Shown here piece by piece: positions 1-5,893 of a DNA stretch of 5,893 nt (position 1 is its first letter; every line of letters starts with the position of its first letter). The DNA is from Spirochaetaceae bacterium. GTDB taxonomy: Bacteria; Spirochaetota; Spirochaetia; B11-G9. Made by a program: the position numbers and the translations under genes. The notes below the pieces were generated by a model that saw only the letters and a program-made list of their open reading frames with translations, ran no database searches and was not told the origin of the DNA. The stretch lies in NCBI GenBank assembly GCA_030600745.1, contig JAUVLL010000220.1, positions 1 to 5,893 of the forward strand, written 5' to 3'.

Positions 1-145
1 TGAGTCTAAAATACATTTGGGTTAGATTTATTCGTGAGGCAATAGGTATAGTTAGTAAGATAAATAAATAAGAGATAATAGTAAAAGAGGGAAACAGACA
101 GACAGTTTTGATGTACCCGAGTGTGATTCATAGGAATTATAATTA

Positions 146-952
146 TCATTCAGATAGGGGCACACGGGAAAGTCTCACCTTATCCATCCCGGATTCTCCC
201 ATGCGTATACCAAAACCCCTCATACTCAGTACCCTCTCATGATTCTCCTCACACCACTTTTTGTAGGCATTGTAGAGGAACAGAGACTTAATCATGGTAG
301 TTGGATTCTTAACACACATCTCTTCCAGAAAGGTCTCAATAGCACTCATCTCCTGACGATATACCGATGTAGCTTCAACAATAGCAGGAGCGCTCCCCAG
401 CCCCTCTTTCTGCCATTTCAGGGTTCCTTCAACAATCCAGGCAAGTATTCCCGGCAGTTCATTCTCCAGTTTTTTGGACAACATCTTGTCCTGCTTATTC
501 TCAGGAAAGCTCACTTCAAAGGGAATCATTCTTATCCTTCGCCATATTGCATTATCCGTCCCGCCAATCTTCGGTTTGTGATTTGTTGCCATAAATATTT
601 TAAAGGTGGGCAGGAAATCAAAAAACTCCCCATAGAGGAAACGGGCAGAGATAACATCATCTCCGGTAAGCCTTTTTATCACAGCCTCAGCCAGCTTCCC
701 TCCATACTCAGCCTCCATGGCAGAAACAAATCTTGTACCTTTTAACCTCGCAATATCGTTACTGGCCTGGTCTCCCTTTTTCTGCATAAATGTTTCTGTG
801 GGTGTACTTGTGGCATAATCTCCCATCAACTTCATTACTGTATTTATAAAAGTGCTCTTACCGTTTGCCCCATTCCCGTAGAGGATAAACATTGCCTGAC
901 TGCCGTTGTCGCCTGTCAGGGCCCATCCAAGGGCCCTCTGAATGCAGATCAA
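146..952 (-). CDS. C-terminal fragment of the broken P4/D5 primase (SF3 helicase ATPase)
   Basis: ORF of 268 codons starting at a TTG (952) immediately after an in-frame TGA; the TTG has no credible ribosome site and is probably not a real start. The SF3 helicase core is complete. Walker A is GNGANGKST (26-34). Walker B is the FVSAMEAE stretch (75-82) with acidic E80 and E82. Motif C/sensor 1 is FKIFMATNHKP (117-127, N124). The arginine-finger region is WRRIRMIPF (137-145). Residues about 190-250 (SVYRQEMSAIETFLEE to YKKWCEENHE) match the helical C-terminal domain of P4-type primases. The end, VRLSRVPLSE, is abrupt compared with relatives, so the last few residues may also be altered. The ATPase would act as a hexameric 3'-5' helicase in replication if joined to its N-terminal half. 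Confidence 0.72.
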   Translation of the reverse strand: MICIQRALGWALTGDNGSQAMFILYGNGANGKSTFINTVMKLMGDYATSTPTETFMQKKGDQASNDIARLKGTRFVSAMEAEYGGKLAEAVIKRLTGDDVISARFLYGEFFDFLPTFKIFMATNHKPKIGGTDNAIWRRIRMIPFEVSFPENKQDKMLSKKLENELPGILAWIVEGTLKWQKEGLGSAPAIVEATSVYRQEMSAIETFLEEMCVKNPTTMIKSLFLYNAYKKWCEENHERVLSMRGFGIRMGESGMDKVRLSRVPLSE

Positions 953-1694
953 TCATTCCGTTTCTGCAGTTAAAAATAAAGGGATGTCTGTCCAGTATAT
1001 CAGGCACTATGTTTATATCTTTATTCCAGGCGGTAACCCGAATCATCGCTTCAATCTTTCTTGCAGACTCACTTCTTCCAGCGTGCTCCATCATTGCTAT
1101 TGCTTCATCTTTTGTTTTATTTGCAATGGATTTTTTATACATCCCCCTAATAGTATCAATACCCATCTGATAGATAAGATTTTCATCGTCTCTCTTCCAC
1201 CTTCTACCGTCCCATATAACCCATTTCTTCCATGGACAGCAAAAACGGATTTCACTACCATATTCGTGCGTCATCATTTTCGCATTAAAAAGATCAGAGT
1301 ATCTTTCTTCTCCAGCCTCGTTAATCTCTGCCGTTACAAAAACAGCTTCCCGGTCTAAGTATTCATCAGGTTTGTAAAGTCCTTTTGGATACTCCTCCAT
1401 ATCACTTAGAGCCTCAATGTAGAGCCAGTACTTTCTGTCCATGTATTCAGGTTCACTTCGTTTTTCCAGGGGGACTTGTTCAGAATATTTTATGTAGGTC
1501 ATATACAGAACAGCAAGATCACCTGGCTTTTCCATATACTCCTTCCTCCTTAAGGAACCCACAATATCTAATACCCGCTCATCAAAACTGTAACTTTCTT
1601 TCATTGCCAAAAGCTTTGCAGCACATTTCTGCTCATAATCCTCAAACCGTTTCAGCCTCTCCGTAATTTTTGCCAATACCTTTTTTTCTGCCAT
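858..1694 (-). CDS. N-terminal fragment of the broken P4/D5 primase (D5_N region)
   Basis: ORF of 278 codons from ATG 1694, preceded by AGAGG at 1705-1701 with 6 bases of spacing, a good ribosome site. Residues 1-120 are charged, mostly helical and unrecognised. Residues about 133-250 carry the D5_N signature: YSDLFNAKMMTHEYG, then WVIWDGRRWKRD, then a helical stretch ending in PFIFNCRNGMIDL. This region precedes the ATPase and is thought to help oligomerisation or DNA loading in P4 and poxvirus D5 type proteins. Residues 251-278 (HSEGPWMGPDRRQ onward) are out-of-frame reading of the helicase segment and have no family resemblance. If translated, the product lacks the Walker motifs and should be inactive as a helicase. 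The promoter at 1862-1890 points at this gene. Confidence 0.72.
   Translation of the reverse strand: MAEKKVLAKITERLKRFEDYEQKCAAKLLAMKESYSFDERVLDIVGSLRRKEYMEKPGDLAVLYMTYIKYSEQVPLEKRSEPEYMDRKYWLYIEALSDMEEYPKGLYKPDEYLDREAVFVTAEINEAGEERYSDLFNAKMMTHEYGSEIRFCCPWKKWVIWDGRRWKRDDENLIYQMGIDTIRGMYKKSIANKTKDEAIAMMEHAGRSESARKIEAMIRVTAWNKDINIVPDILDRHPFIFNCRNGMIDLHSEGPWMGPDRRQRQSGNVYPLREWGKR
945..957 (-). other. Deletion/frameshift junction inside the primase gene
   Basis: In one frame these bases end the NGMIDL motif of D5_N; in the other they begin LICIQRALG of the helicase lead-in. The overlap on the minus strand is TTGATCTG (952-945). Since both flanking motifs can claim these bases, the break probably occurred by recombination at a short homology of about 6-8 bases. 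The pre-deletion sequence is not available here, so the homology is inferred. Confidence 0.55.
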
Positions 1695-1831
1695 TTACCA
1701 CCTCTTATCTTTTTTGGTTTAGCCATCAGTAACAGGATCAGCTCCTTAATTTTAAGAAAAGCTCTCCAGGTTCTTCCGGCTTCATAGTTAAGAGTAAGGG
1801 AAAAAGGGTATTCTTTAGGGTAGGGTTTACC
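1652..1831 (-). other. Startless open frame overlapping the primase start; possible gene remnant
   Basis: From just after a TAG at 1834-1832 the frame is open for 59 codons to a TGA at 1654-1652, overlapping the primase ORF by 43 bases in another frame. It reads like protein (KEYPFSLTLNYEAG, then RTWRAFLKIKELIL, then a basic tail) but has no usable start before ATG 1726. From that ATG it would give a 24-residue basic peptide (MAKPKKIRGGKWQKKRYW and six more). An AAGGAG lies 15 bases upstream of that ATG, too far to be convincing. It could be the tail of a lost upstream phage gene that once overlapped the primase start, or chance. I do not recognise it. Confidence 0.25.
1698..1705 (-). promoter_or_regulatory. 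Ribosome binding site of the P4/D5 primase
   Basis: AGAGGTGG on the minus strand, with the AGAGG core 6 bases before ATG 1694. This supports the 1694 start over later in-frame codons. Confidence 0.6.
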
Positions 1832-1836
1832 CTACC
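1819..1836. repeat. 18-base palindrome GGTAGGG-TTTA-CCCTACC between the helicase and primase genes
   Basis: Perfect 7-bp arms with a 4-base centre, extendable by a G.T and an A-T pair to 1817-1838. It lies about 20-35 bases downstream of the likely transcription start of the primase, a normal place for a repressor operator. As RNA it would form a stable GC-rich hairpin. It is not a classical terminator for minus-strand transcripts, since the following bases are CTAAAGAATA and the T-run comes about 10 bases later. On the plus strand it is followed by TTTATTGT, a weak terminator tail, but no plus-strand gene needs one. Confidence 0.6.
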
Positions 1837-1861
1837 TTTATTGTAAAACGATAGTTACTTT

Positions 1862-1890
1862 ATTATATTTTATACAGGCAAAAATGACGA
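1862..1890 (-). promoter_or_regulatory. Candidate sigma-70/sigma-A promoter for the P4/D5 primase
   Basis: On the minus strand TCGTCA (1890-1885; four of six matches to TTGACA) is followed after 17 bases by a perfect TATAAT (1867-1862). Transcription would begin near 1855 and run through the palindrome at 1819-1836 toward the primase start at 1694, giving a leader of about 160 bases. An overlapping TATAAA preceded by TG lies just upstream (within 1868-1878) and could serve as an alternative -10. The site lies just past the stop of the fusion helicase, so the primase had its own promoter rather than relying on the helicase operon. Confidence 0.5.
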
Positions 1891-1923
1891 ATTTTATGGA
1901 ACGTGTATTCCCTGTCAAGTTGA

Positions 1924-4308
1924 TTATTCTACTGTTGTATATCCTAATGCTGCATATCCTTTCAGTCTTTTGTCATGCATCCTGGATAACACAGGAACAT
2001 TTAAATCAGCATAATCATAGATTAGAACTTCTTCTTTTCCATGATAGTCTCTGTGCAATCTTCCAGCATATTGAGAAAGGGTACCACGCCAGGAAACAGG
2101 GAAAGTAAGAAAGAGGGTATCCAGGAAAGGTAAATCTATTCCCTCTCCAAGATATTTGCCGGTTGCCAGTATTATTCTGGAACTTCCTTCTTCTACCAGG
2201 TTTATATCAGCAAATATTTTCTTTACCTGCTTCTTTCCCAGCCCACCTTTTAGTAGGAATAAGTTATAATTCAAGGGTTCAAGTAAACTATATAGAATAT
2301 CAAGGTGTTCTATTCTTTCACTTAGTATGAGTATTTGCTTTTTCAATGCAACCATCTTAATAACATCTGAAACAATTTGCTTATTTCTATCCTCATCTTT
2401 GTAGACAATCTTAAAAAGCTCCTGGATGTTATGGTCTCTGTAATCAATAATATTAAATTCTGTTCTGCAAACAAAAACTCTGTGATCAAAAGACCTTTTT
2501 AATGCTTGCCTTTTGGCACTTACTGAATATCTAATTTTACCCAGATTCATAAAAATGATGGGGTGTTGACCATCTTTTCTCTGCACTGTTGCAGATAAAC
2601 CTACTTTATAAAAAGCACTGCTCTGCCTGATAGTTTGCTCAAAAGAAAATGCAGAGATATGATGACACTCATCTACAATGACCTGCCCATAGTCCTTTAT
2701 CCAATCCTGAGTCACTCCATTCCGTGATACACTTTGGATGATAGCAATATCTAATTTCCCATTTCTTCTCTTTTTTCCGCCACCAAATTGTCCAATATCT
2801 TTAGCTGTTATCCCCAAGAACTGAATCATCCTTTCCACCCACTGCTCCATAAGCTGTTTCCGGTGAACAAGAATAAGAGTATTTACTTTTCTGTTGGCGA
2901 TGAGCCATAAAGCAATTACAGTTTTTCCAAAAGCTGTAGTTGCAGACAATACACCTGTTTCTTCCTTTATCAATTCTTTCACTGCTTTTGCTTGATCGTC
3001 CTTCAGGTTCCCTATAAATTCTACATCGAGTGGAATCCCGTGATTCCGTTCATCACTTACTATTGGTGTTATTTTGTAATGGCTCAACAATCCCTTAAGA
3101 TCATTAAAACAACCAATTGGTATTGCTATATACTTAGGAAATTGTTCATACAGATATAAAATTCTGGGTTTATTCCATGTAGGAAGTCTCATCGCTTGCG
3201 CTCTATAGAATTCAGGGTTGGAAAAGGATGCTAATCTTAGAATTCTGTTCCTAAGAACAGGAGGGAGTCCAGATGATTTAACAAAAACCTGATTAGAAAG
3301 AGTAATATCAACTTTTTCAGGAAGAGGTTCACTTATTTCCGGATACCGGATATGGCTCCTTATTTTCCACGGGGCATCTTCTGACATATCATCAACATCA
3401 TCATGACCGACAGGTAAGATTTCTCCAGTACTTTGAGCTTTCCGAACATAAGTAGCTACAAAGTCTTTATCTACTTTTTCTATATTTGAAAGAAATGCCC
3501 ATTGATCAGAATAGGGAGAGAAATTTCTATCTACAAACATGGAGTGGTTCTTTTCTCTGGCTTTTTTCTGTAATGGTAGAGCAATAAGATTGCCAAATCC
3601 CCCACGAGGAATTGTGTCCTGATTAGGGAAAAACCGATCAAATGAATCAAGACCGATTTCAGGTCGCCTGTCCAATGTTTTAGTAACCAGAGCAGATCCA
3701 AGTTTTCTTGCAGCAGAGGCTTCTATTCTTTCATCGAAAAATATCCAAATATGACCGCCATTTCCAGACCTGGATCTTTCAAGATAAGCAGGAATATTTT
3801 CACTTTTACAAGTATCCAGAAAAGCACTTACATCAAGTTTCCATTGCTCTTTATCGAAATCCAGTGCTAAAAACCAGCAGGTCTCATCAGTCATCAATGG
3901 ATATATTCCCATTACAAATGGTTTTGATGATTTCTCACCCATCAAGTGATATTTAATTTCATCATCTGTAATGGGAAAATAATCTTTATTTGAGCAATCC
4001 CTGCATTTTATTTTAGGTTTACCGCAAACTCCCTGTACCCATTCATTCCTGCATGCAGGCTGATATCCTGATTTGCCAGTTTTTTTGCTTTCAAAACGAA
4101 GAGCAAATACGTCTTCTCTTCCACGAAATAGGGACCGGAACAGTTTTATCTTTTCATCAGAATGAGAATTAATTGAAACGGTTACCTGATTTGTATCTTT
4201 ATTAATATTTTTCAGAGAGGCCAATTCGTTTTTCTTTTTGTTCAATTCCAATTCAAGTTGTGATATTTCAGATTCTAACCTGGTTATTTGTTCAGAAGAA
4301 GCTTCCAT
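1924..4308 (-). CDS. AEP primase (TOTE conflict-system type)-SF2 helicase fusion protein
   Basis: Intact 794-residue protein, probably cytoplasmic, with no signal or membrane segment. Residues 6-34 form a short heptad-like coiled coil. A Cys cluster (C86, C95, C102, C105) looks like a zinc ribbon. The archaeo-eukaryotic primase core follows: DFD metal-binding motif (D150, D152), SGNGGH (181-186), and FDRFFPNQD then IPRGGFGNLIALPLQ (223-247), typical of the AEP family that databases label TOTE conflict system primase. A linker of about 190 residues leads to an SF2 helicase: LKDDQ (435-439), motif I ATTAFGKT (456-463), motif II DECH (546-549), motif III SAT (572-574), motif V ILATGKYLGEGIDLP (713-727) and motif VI QYAGRLHR (746-753). 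Motif I lacks the usual central glycine (A459, F460), but GKT is kept. The expected role is ATP-driven remodelling coupled to primer or oligonucleotide synthesis during defence; the activity is inferred. ATG 4308 is the only good start before the AEP core. The AAGGA at 4326-4322 lies 13 bases away, which is long. No nuclease domain is fused. Confidence 0.9.
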   Translation of the reverse strand: MEASSEQITRLESEISQLELELNKKKNELASLKNINKDTNQVTVSINSHSDEKIKLFRSLFRGREDVFALRFESKKTGKSGYQPACRNEWVQGVCGKPKIKCRDCSNKDYFPITDDEIKYHLMGEKSSKPFVMGIYPLMTDETCWFLALDFDKEQWKLDVSAFLDTCKSENIPAYLERSRSGNGGHIWIFFDERIEASAARKLGSALVTKTLDRRPEIGLDSFDRFFPNQDTIPRGGFGNLIALPLQKKAREKNHSMFVDRNFSPYSDQWAFLSNIEKVDKDFVATYVRKAQSTGEILPVGHDDVDDMSEDAPWKIRSHIRYPEISEPLPEKVDITLSNQVFVKSSGLPPVLRNRILRLASFSNPEFYRAQAMRLPTWNKPRILYLYEQFPKYIAIPIGCFNDLKGLLSHYKITPIVSDERNHGIPLDVEFIGNLKDDQAKAVKELIKEETGVLSATTAFGKTVIALWLIANRKVNTLILVHRKQLMEQWVERMIQFLGITAKDIGQFGGGKKRRNGKLDIAIIQSVSRNGVTQDWIKDYGQVIVDECHHISAFSFEQTIRQSSAFYKVGLSATVQRKDGQHPIIFMNLGKIRYSVSAKRQALKRSFDHRVFVCRTEFNIIDYRDHNIQELFKIVYKDEDRNKQIVSDVIKMVALKKQILILSERIEHLDILYSLLEPLNYNLFLLKGGLGKKQVKKIFADINLVEEGSSRIILATGKYLGEGIDLPFLDTLFLTFPVSWRGTLSQYAGRLHRDYHGKEEVLIYDYADLNVPVLSRMHDKRLKGYAALGYTTVE

Positions 4309-4371
4309 GATATGAATAATATCCTTTTGTAAAATGACTGTTAAGAGACTCTTTTCAATTACCCACCTATC
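4309..4371 (-). other. Short intergenic spacer joining the two helicase genes
   Basis: Only 63 bases separate the TAG of the Lhr-like gene from the ATG of the primase-helicase. Both genes are in the same reading frame, and no further stop lies between them. I see no terminator stem with a T-run and no convincing promoter, so co-transcription is likely. Two purine-rich stretches are present: AGGTGG near 4369-4364, too far upstream to serve the ATG, and AAGGA at 4326-4322, at a long spacing. A small inverted repeat, AAGAG/CTCTT with one central base (4343-4353), is too short to call. Confidence 0.5.
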
Positions 4372-5893
4372 CTATAAACAGGATTGTACATTATTCAAAA
4401 AACTCACAGTTCCTTCAATATCATAAATTGTATCAGCTACCAGCCGTAATTTTAACTCTTCAGGCAAATATGGTTGAAACTTGCTCAAATGATAATTTGG
4501 TACATTTGAATAGAGAAAATTTAGAGTTTCCGGTTTTTCCCAATACAAAGGATCTGAAATTTTCTCTATAATTCGATCATAATCCTCAGGTTCCAGGTGC
4601 TCATTCTTCACTTTTATATATTCATTGCTTGCCTGTACGCTAGTGTCTAATTCCATCATAAAAACTATACGTAAAGTATTGTTGATATTCCCGCCTGCCC
4701 AGGTCCACCAGATAATCCCCTTGTCATCATATTCAATTGGGGCAAAACTACCCGCAAGAAAAGACTGTAAGTCACCTCTATATTCTTCAAGATATTCTTT
4801 TGCCTCAATATCAAGATACGAATAGTCTTCAGTACTAACAATAACATCCCTCATTTGACGGCAAAGTTTATAACTAAGAAAATTTGGAGTAATCCCACCC
4901 CATTTTGGAACTTTTCCTCCTGCAGCCTTCGTCACTAATACTCTTTTCTTCTTCCATTCTATTCGTTCAACAGACCAGGCTTTGCCGGCAAGATAAAAAC
5001 TGGCGTTTTCCTCCAGAACTTGTTCCAGGAAATCCCATTGAACATTACCTATAATATCCCCGGACAGTCCAAGAACTTCAAATTCATGGGGGGAACTGAA
5101 AACAGAATAAATTTCCATAAAGTTCTTTCGACCAAAGGCCTTTTCTGCATCAAGCCCCATGGAGAACATTCCGCCATCATCATGGAGAAAGTCTTTCGTA
5201 ATAAGAAAGTTCACAAATTTATCAAATTTGTCCCTGCTTATTTCAGAAAAACAGTGAGCCTGATGGAGTTGATTCCATAGCATTGCCGGATTAACAGCAC
5301 CTCTCTCAAGGCAAAGTGCCATTATTTGATGGAGTAGAATATGCCAAACCTTTCTATTTATATTTACATTTTCTACCCAACCTGATCTGGCAAGTTCAAC
5401 TATGGCTATAGCCTGAAGTAGTTTAGTTTCTTTTTCAATAAAAAAAGTAGTATTCATTACAGTTTCCAAGCGGCGTCCTGTTCTTCCCATTCGTTGTAAA
5501 AAAGAAGAGACAGTTGCCGGACAATCCACTTGAAGAACTTTATCCAAATCACCAACATCAATGCCCAGTTCCATTGTTGATGTACAGACTATACAGGCTT
5601 CCTTTCCCTGATAAAATTCTTCCTCCGACTCTTCCCGTTTTTCACGACTAAGGGATGAGTGGTGAACATATATTGGCTCATTCCATTTTTTTAGTCTTCT
5701 GGAAATTTCTTCTACCAAACGACGGCTTTCACAAAAAAGGAGACTTTTATATCCGTGGGCTGCATCTGTAATCAGAGTTGCCATTTGACCAGGTTCAGAT
5801 ATCAACTTTATTTCAATTTGTTTTTTTCCAATCTTCCTGGGCGGATCAATTTTCTTTTGAAGGTTTTTAGAACTTCCCTGAAGCCATTTTAGT
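4372..5893 (-). CDS. Lhr-like SF2 ATP-dependent helicase, BrxHI-like (5' part missing)
   Basis: The frame stays open from the TAG stop at 4374-4372 to the window edge, so the start is outside. About 506 codons are visible, and the TTG at 5805 is internal. The first visible residues, WLQGSSK followed by IDPPRK, match the linker that joins the two RecA domains in Lhr-family helicases. Counting from the TTG codon, the second RecA domain shows motif IV (SLLFCESR, 21-28), motif V (CTSTMELGIDVGDLD, 74-88) and motif VI (QRMGRTGRR, 104-112). A winged-helix region (about 155-240) and an Lhr-type C-terminal region rich in W, G and aromatic residues (about 240-470) follow. Lhr enzymes are 3'-5' translocases that unwind DNA or RNA-DNA hybrids. 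The compact C-terminus, ending soon after PNYHLSKFQPYLPEE, resembles BrxHI of BREX type 2 more than long housekeeping Lhr; this comparison is from memory. Walker A and DEAH lie off the window. The gene probably shares a transcript with the primase-helicase downstream. Confidence 0.88.
   Translation of the reverse strand, partial: LKWLQGSSKNLQKKIDPPRKIGKKQIEIKLISEPGQMATLITDAAHGYKSLLFCESRRLVEEISRRLKKWNEPIYVHHSSLSREKREESEEEFYQGKEACIVCTSTMELGIDVGDLDKVLQVDCPATVSSFLQRMGRTGRRLETVMNTTFFIEKETKLLQAIAIVELARSGWVENVNINRKVWHILLHQIMALCLERGAVNPAMLWNQLHQAHCFSEISRDKFDKFVNFLITKDFLHDDGGMFSMGLDAEKAFGRKNFMEIYSVFSSPHEFEVLGLSGDIIGNVQWDFLEQVLEENASFYLAGKAWSVERIEWKKKRVLVTKAAGGKVPKWGGITPNFLSYKLCRQMRDVIVSTEDYSYLDIEAKEYLEEYRGDLQSFLAGSFAPIEYDDKGIIWWTWAGGNINNTLRIVFMMELDTSVQASNEYIKVKNEHLEPEDYDRIIEKISDPLYWEKPETLNFLYSNVPNYHLSKFQPYLPEELKLRLVADTIYDIEGTVSFLNNVQSCL

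Larger units (their letters stand above)
146..1694 (-). pseudogene. Phage/plasmid primase-helicase (P4/D5 family), broken by an internal frame-changing deletion
   Basis: Two consecutive ORFs encode the front and back of one protein: a D5_N region then an SF3 helicase. These are the replication initiator/helicase proteins of P4-like phages, prophages and integrative plasmids. The front half is recognisable to NCRNGMIDL (residue 250, base 945). The back half becomes recognisable at LICIQRALGWALTG in another frame, starting at the same bases. In intact relatives the NGxIDL motif and the FIQRxxGxALTG motif are separated by roughly 50-60 residues (family knowledge). So about 150-200 bases, not a multiple of three, appear to be missing around 945-957. 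Frame one then runs 28 meaningless residues to a stop at 858, and frame two is blocked upstream by TGA at 955-953. No AEP or TOPRIM domain is present at the N-terminus. Loss of the protein is the simplest reading; assembly error cannot be excluded. Confidence 0.8.

Noticed and set aside
1..145. Attachment site, tRNA or small gene downstream of the primase
   Set aside because: AT-rich sequence with short simple runs (TAAATAAATA, CAGACAGACAG) only; no tRNA fold, terminator stem or repeat of other window sequence found.
239..745. Plus-strand open frame of 168 codons opposite the primase helicase domain
   Set aside because: Antisense to a well-conserved SF3 helicase; no domain resemblance and no ribosome site. 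A shadow of the real gene.
945..960. Programmed ribosomal frameshift joining the two primase ORFs
   Set aside because: No slippery heptamer, a TGA blocks the second frame upstream, and the expected 50-60 linking residues are missing, which a frameshift alone cannot explain.
1797..1838. Rho-independent terminator for the helicase operon
   Set aside because: The stem is good but the T-run is about 10 bases away from it on the minus strand, so it is better called a palindrome of unknown role.
1884..2108. Plus-strand open frame of 74 codons starting with a hydrophobic, membrane-like stretch
   Set aside because: Mostly antisense to the conserved C-terminus of the AEP-helicase; the hydrophobic stretch is a by-product of that overlap and no Shine-Dalgarno sequence precedes it.
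4665..4847. Second minus-strand frame of 60 codons inside the Lhr-like gene
   Set aside because: Entirely inside a conserved coding region in another frame, with no independent support.
1..5893. CRISPR array or insertion sequence
   Set aside because: No regularly spaced repeats, no terminal inverted repeats and no transposase-like protein seen on either strand.

Overview
The window is AT-rich with all genes on the minus strand. It looks like an accessory (defence-island or mobile-element) region of a low-to-moderate GC bacterium. Gram-positive, Clostridia-like is my best guess, from the A-rich, purine-rich leader in front of the primase gene, the base composition and the phage-type primase. 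This is inference; no rRNA, tRNA or housekeeping gene fixes the taxon.

In transcription order (right to left) there are three gene units. (1) 5893-4372: the 3' two-thirds of a large Lhr-like SF2 helicase. It is cut by the window edge and resembles the BrxHI helicases of BREX type 2 and related BrxD/BrxHI modules. (2) 4308-1924: an intact 794-residue fusion of a coiled coil, a zinc-binding Cys cluster, an archaeo-eukaryotic primase (AEP) domain of the kind called 'TOTE conflict system primase', and an SF2 DEAD/DEAH-type helicase. (3) 1694-146: a P4/D5-type phage or plasmid primase-helicase (D5_N plus SF3 helicase). It is broken in the middle by a frame-changing deletion, so it reads as two ORFs and is probably dead.

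The two SF2 helicase genes lie 63 bases apart, with no terminator or obvious promoter between them, so they are probably one operon. A 229-base gap separates the fusion gene from the primase. It holds a good sigma-70-like promoter facing the primase, an 18-base perfect palindrome just downstream of that promoter, an open but startless reading frame that may be a gene remnant, and the primase ribosome binding site. Bases 1-145 hold no gene that I can support.

Reading of the whole: two helicases that remodel nucleic acid, one fused to a primase domain and one of BREX type, form a plausible anti-phage module. It sits against a decayed replication gene of a prophage or plasmid-like element. No nuclease, methylase or recombinase is visible, so any complete system must extend to the right of the window.
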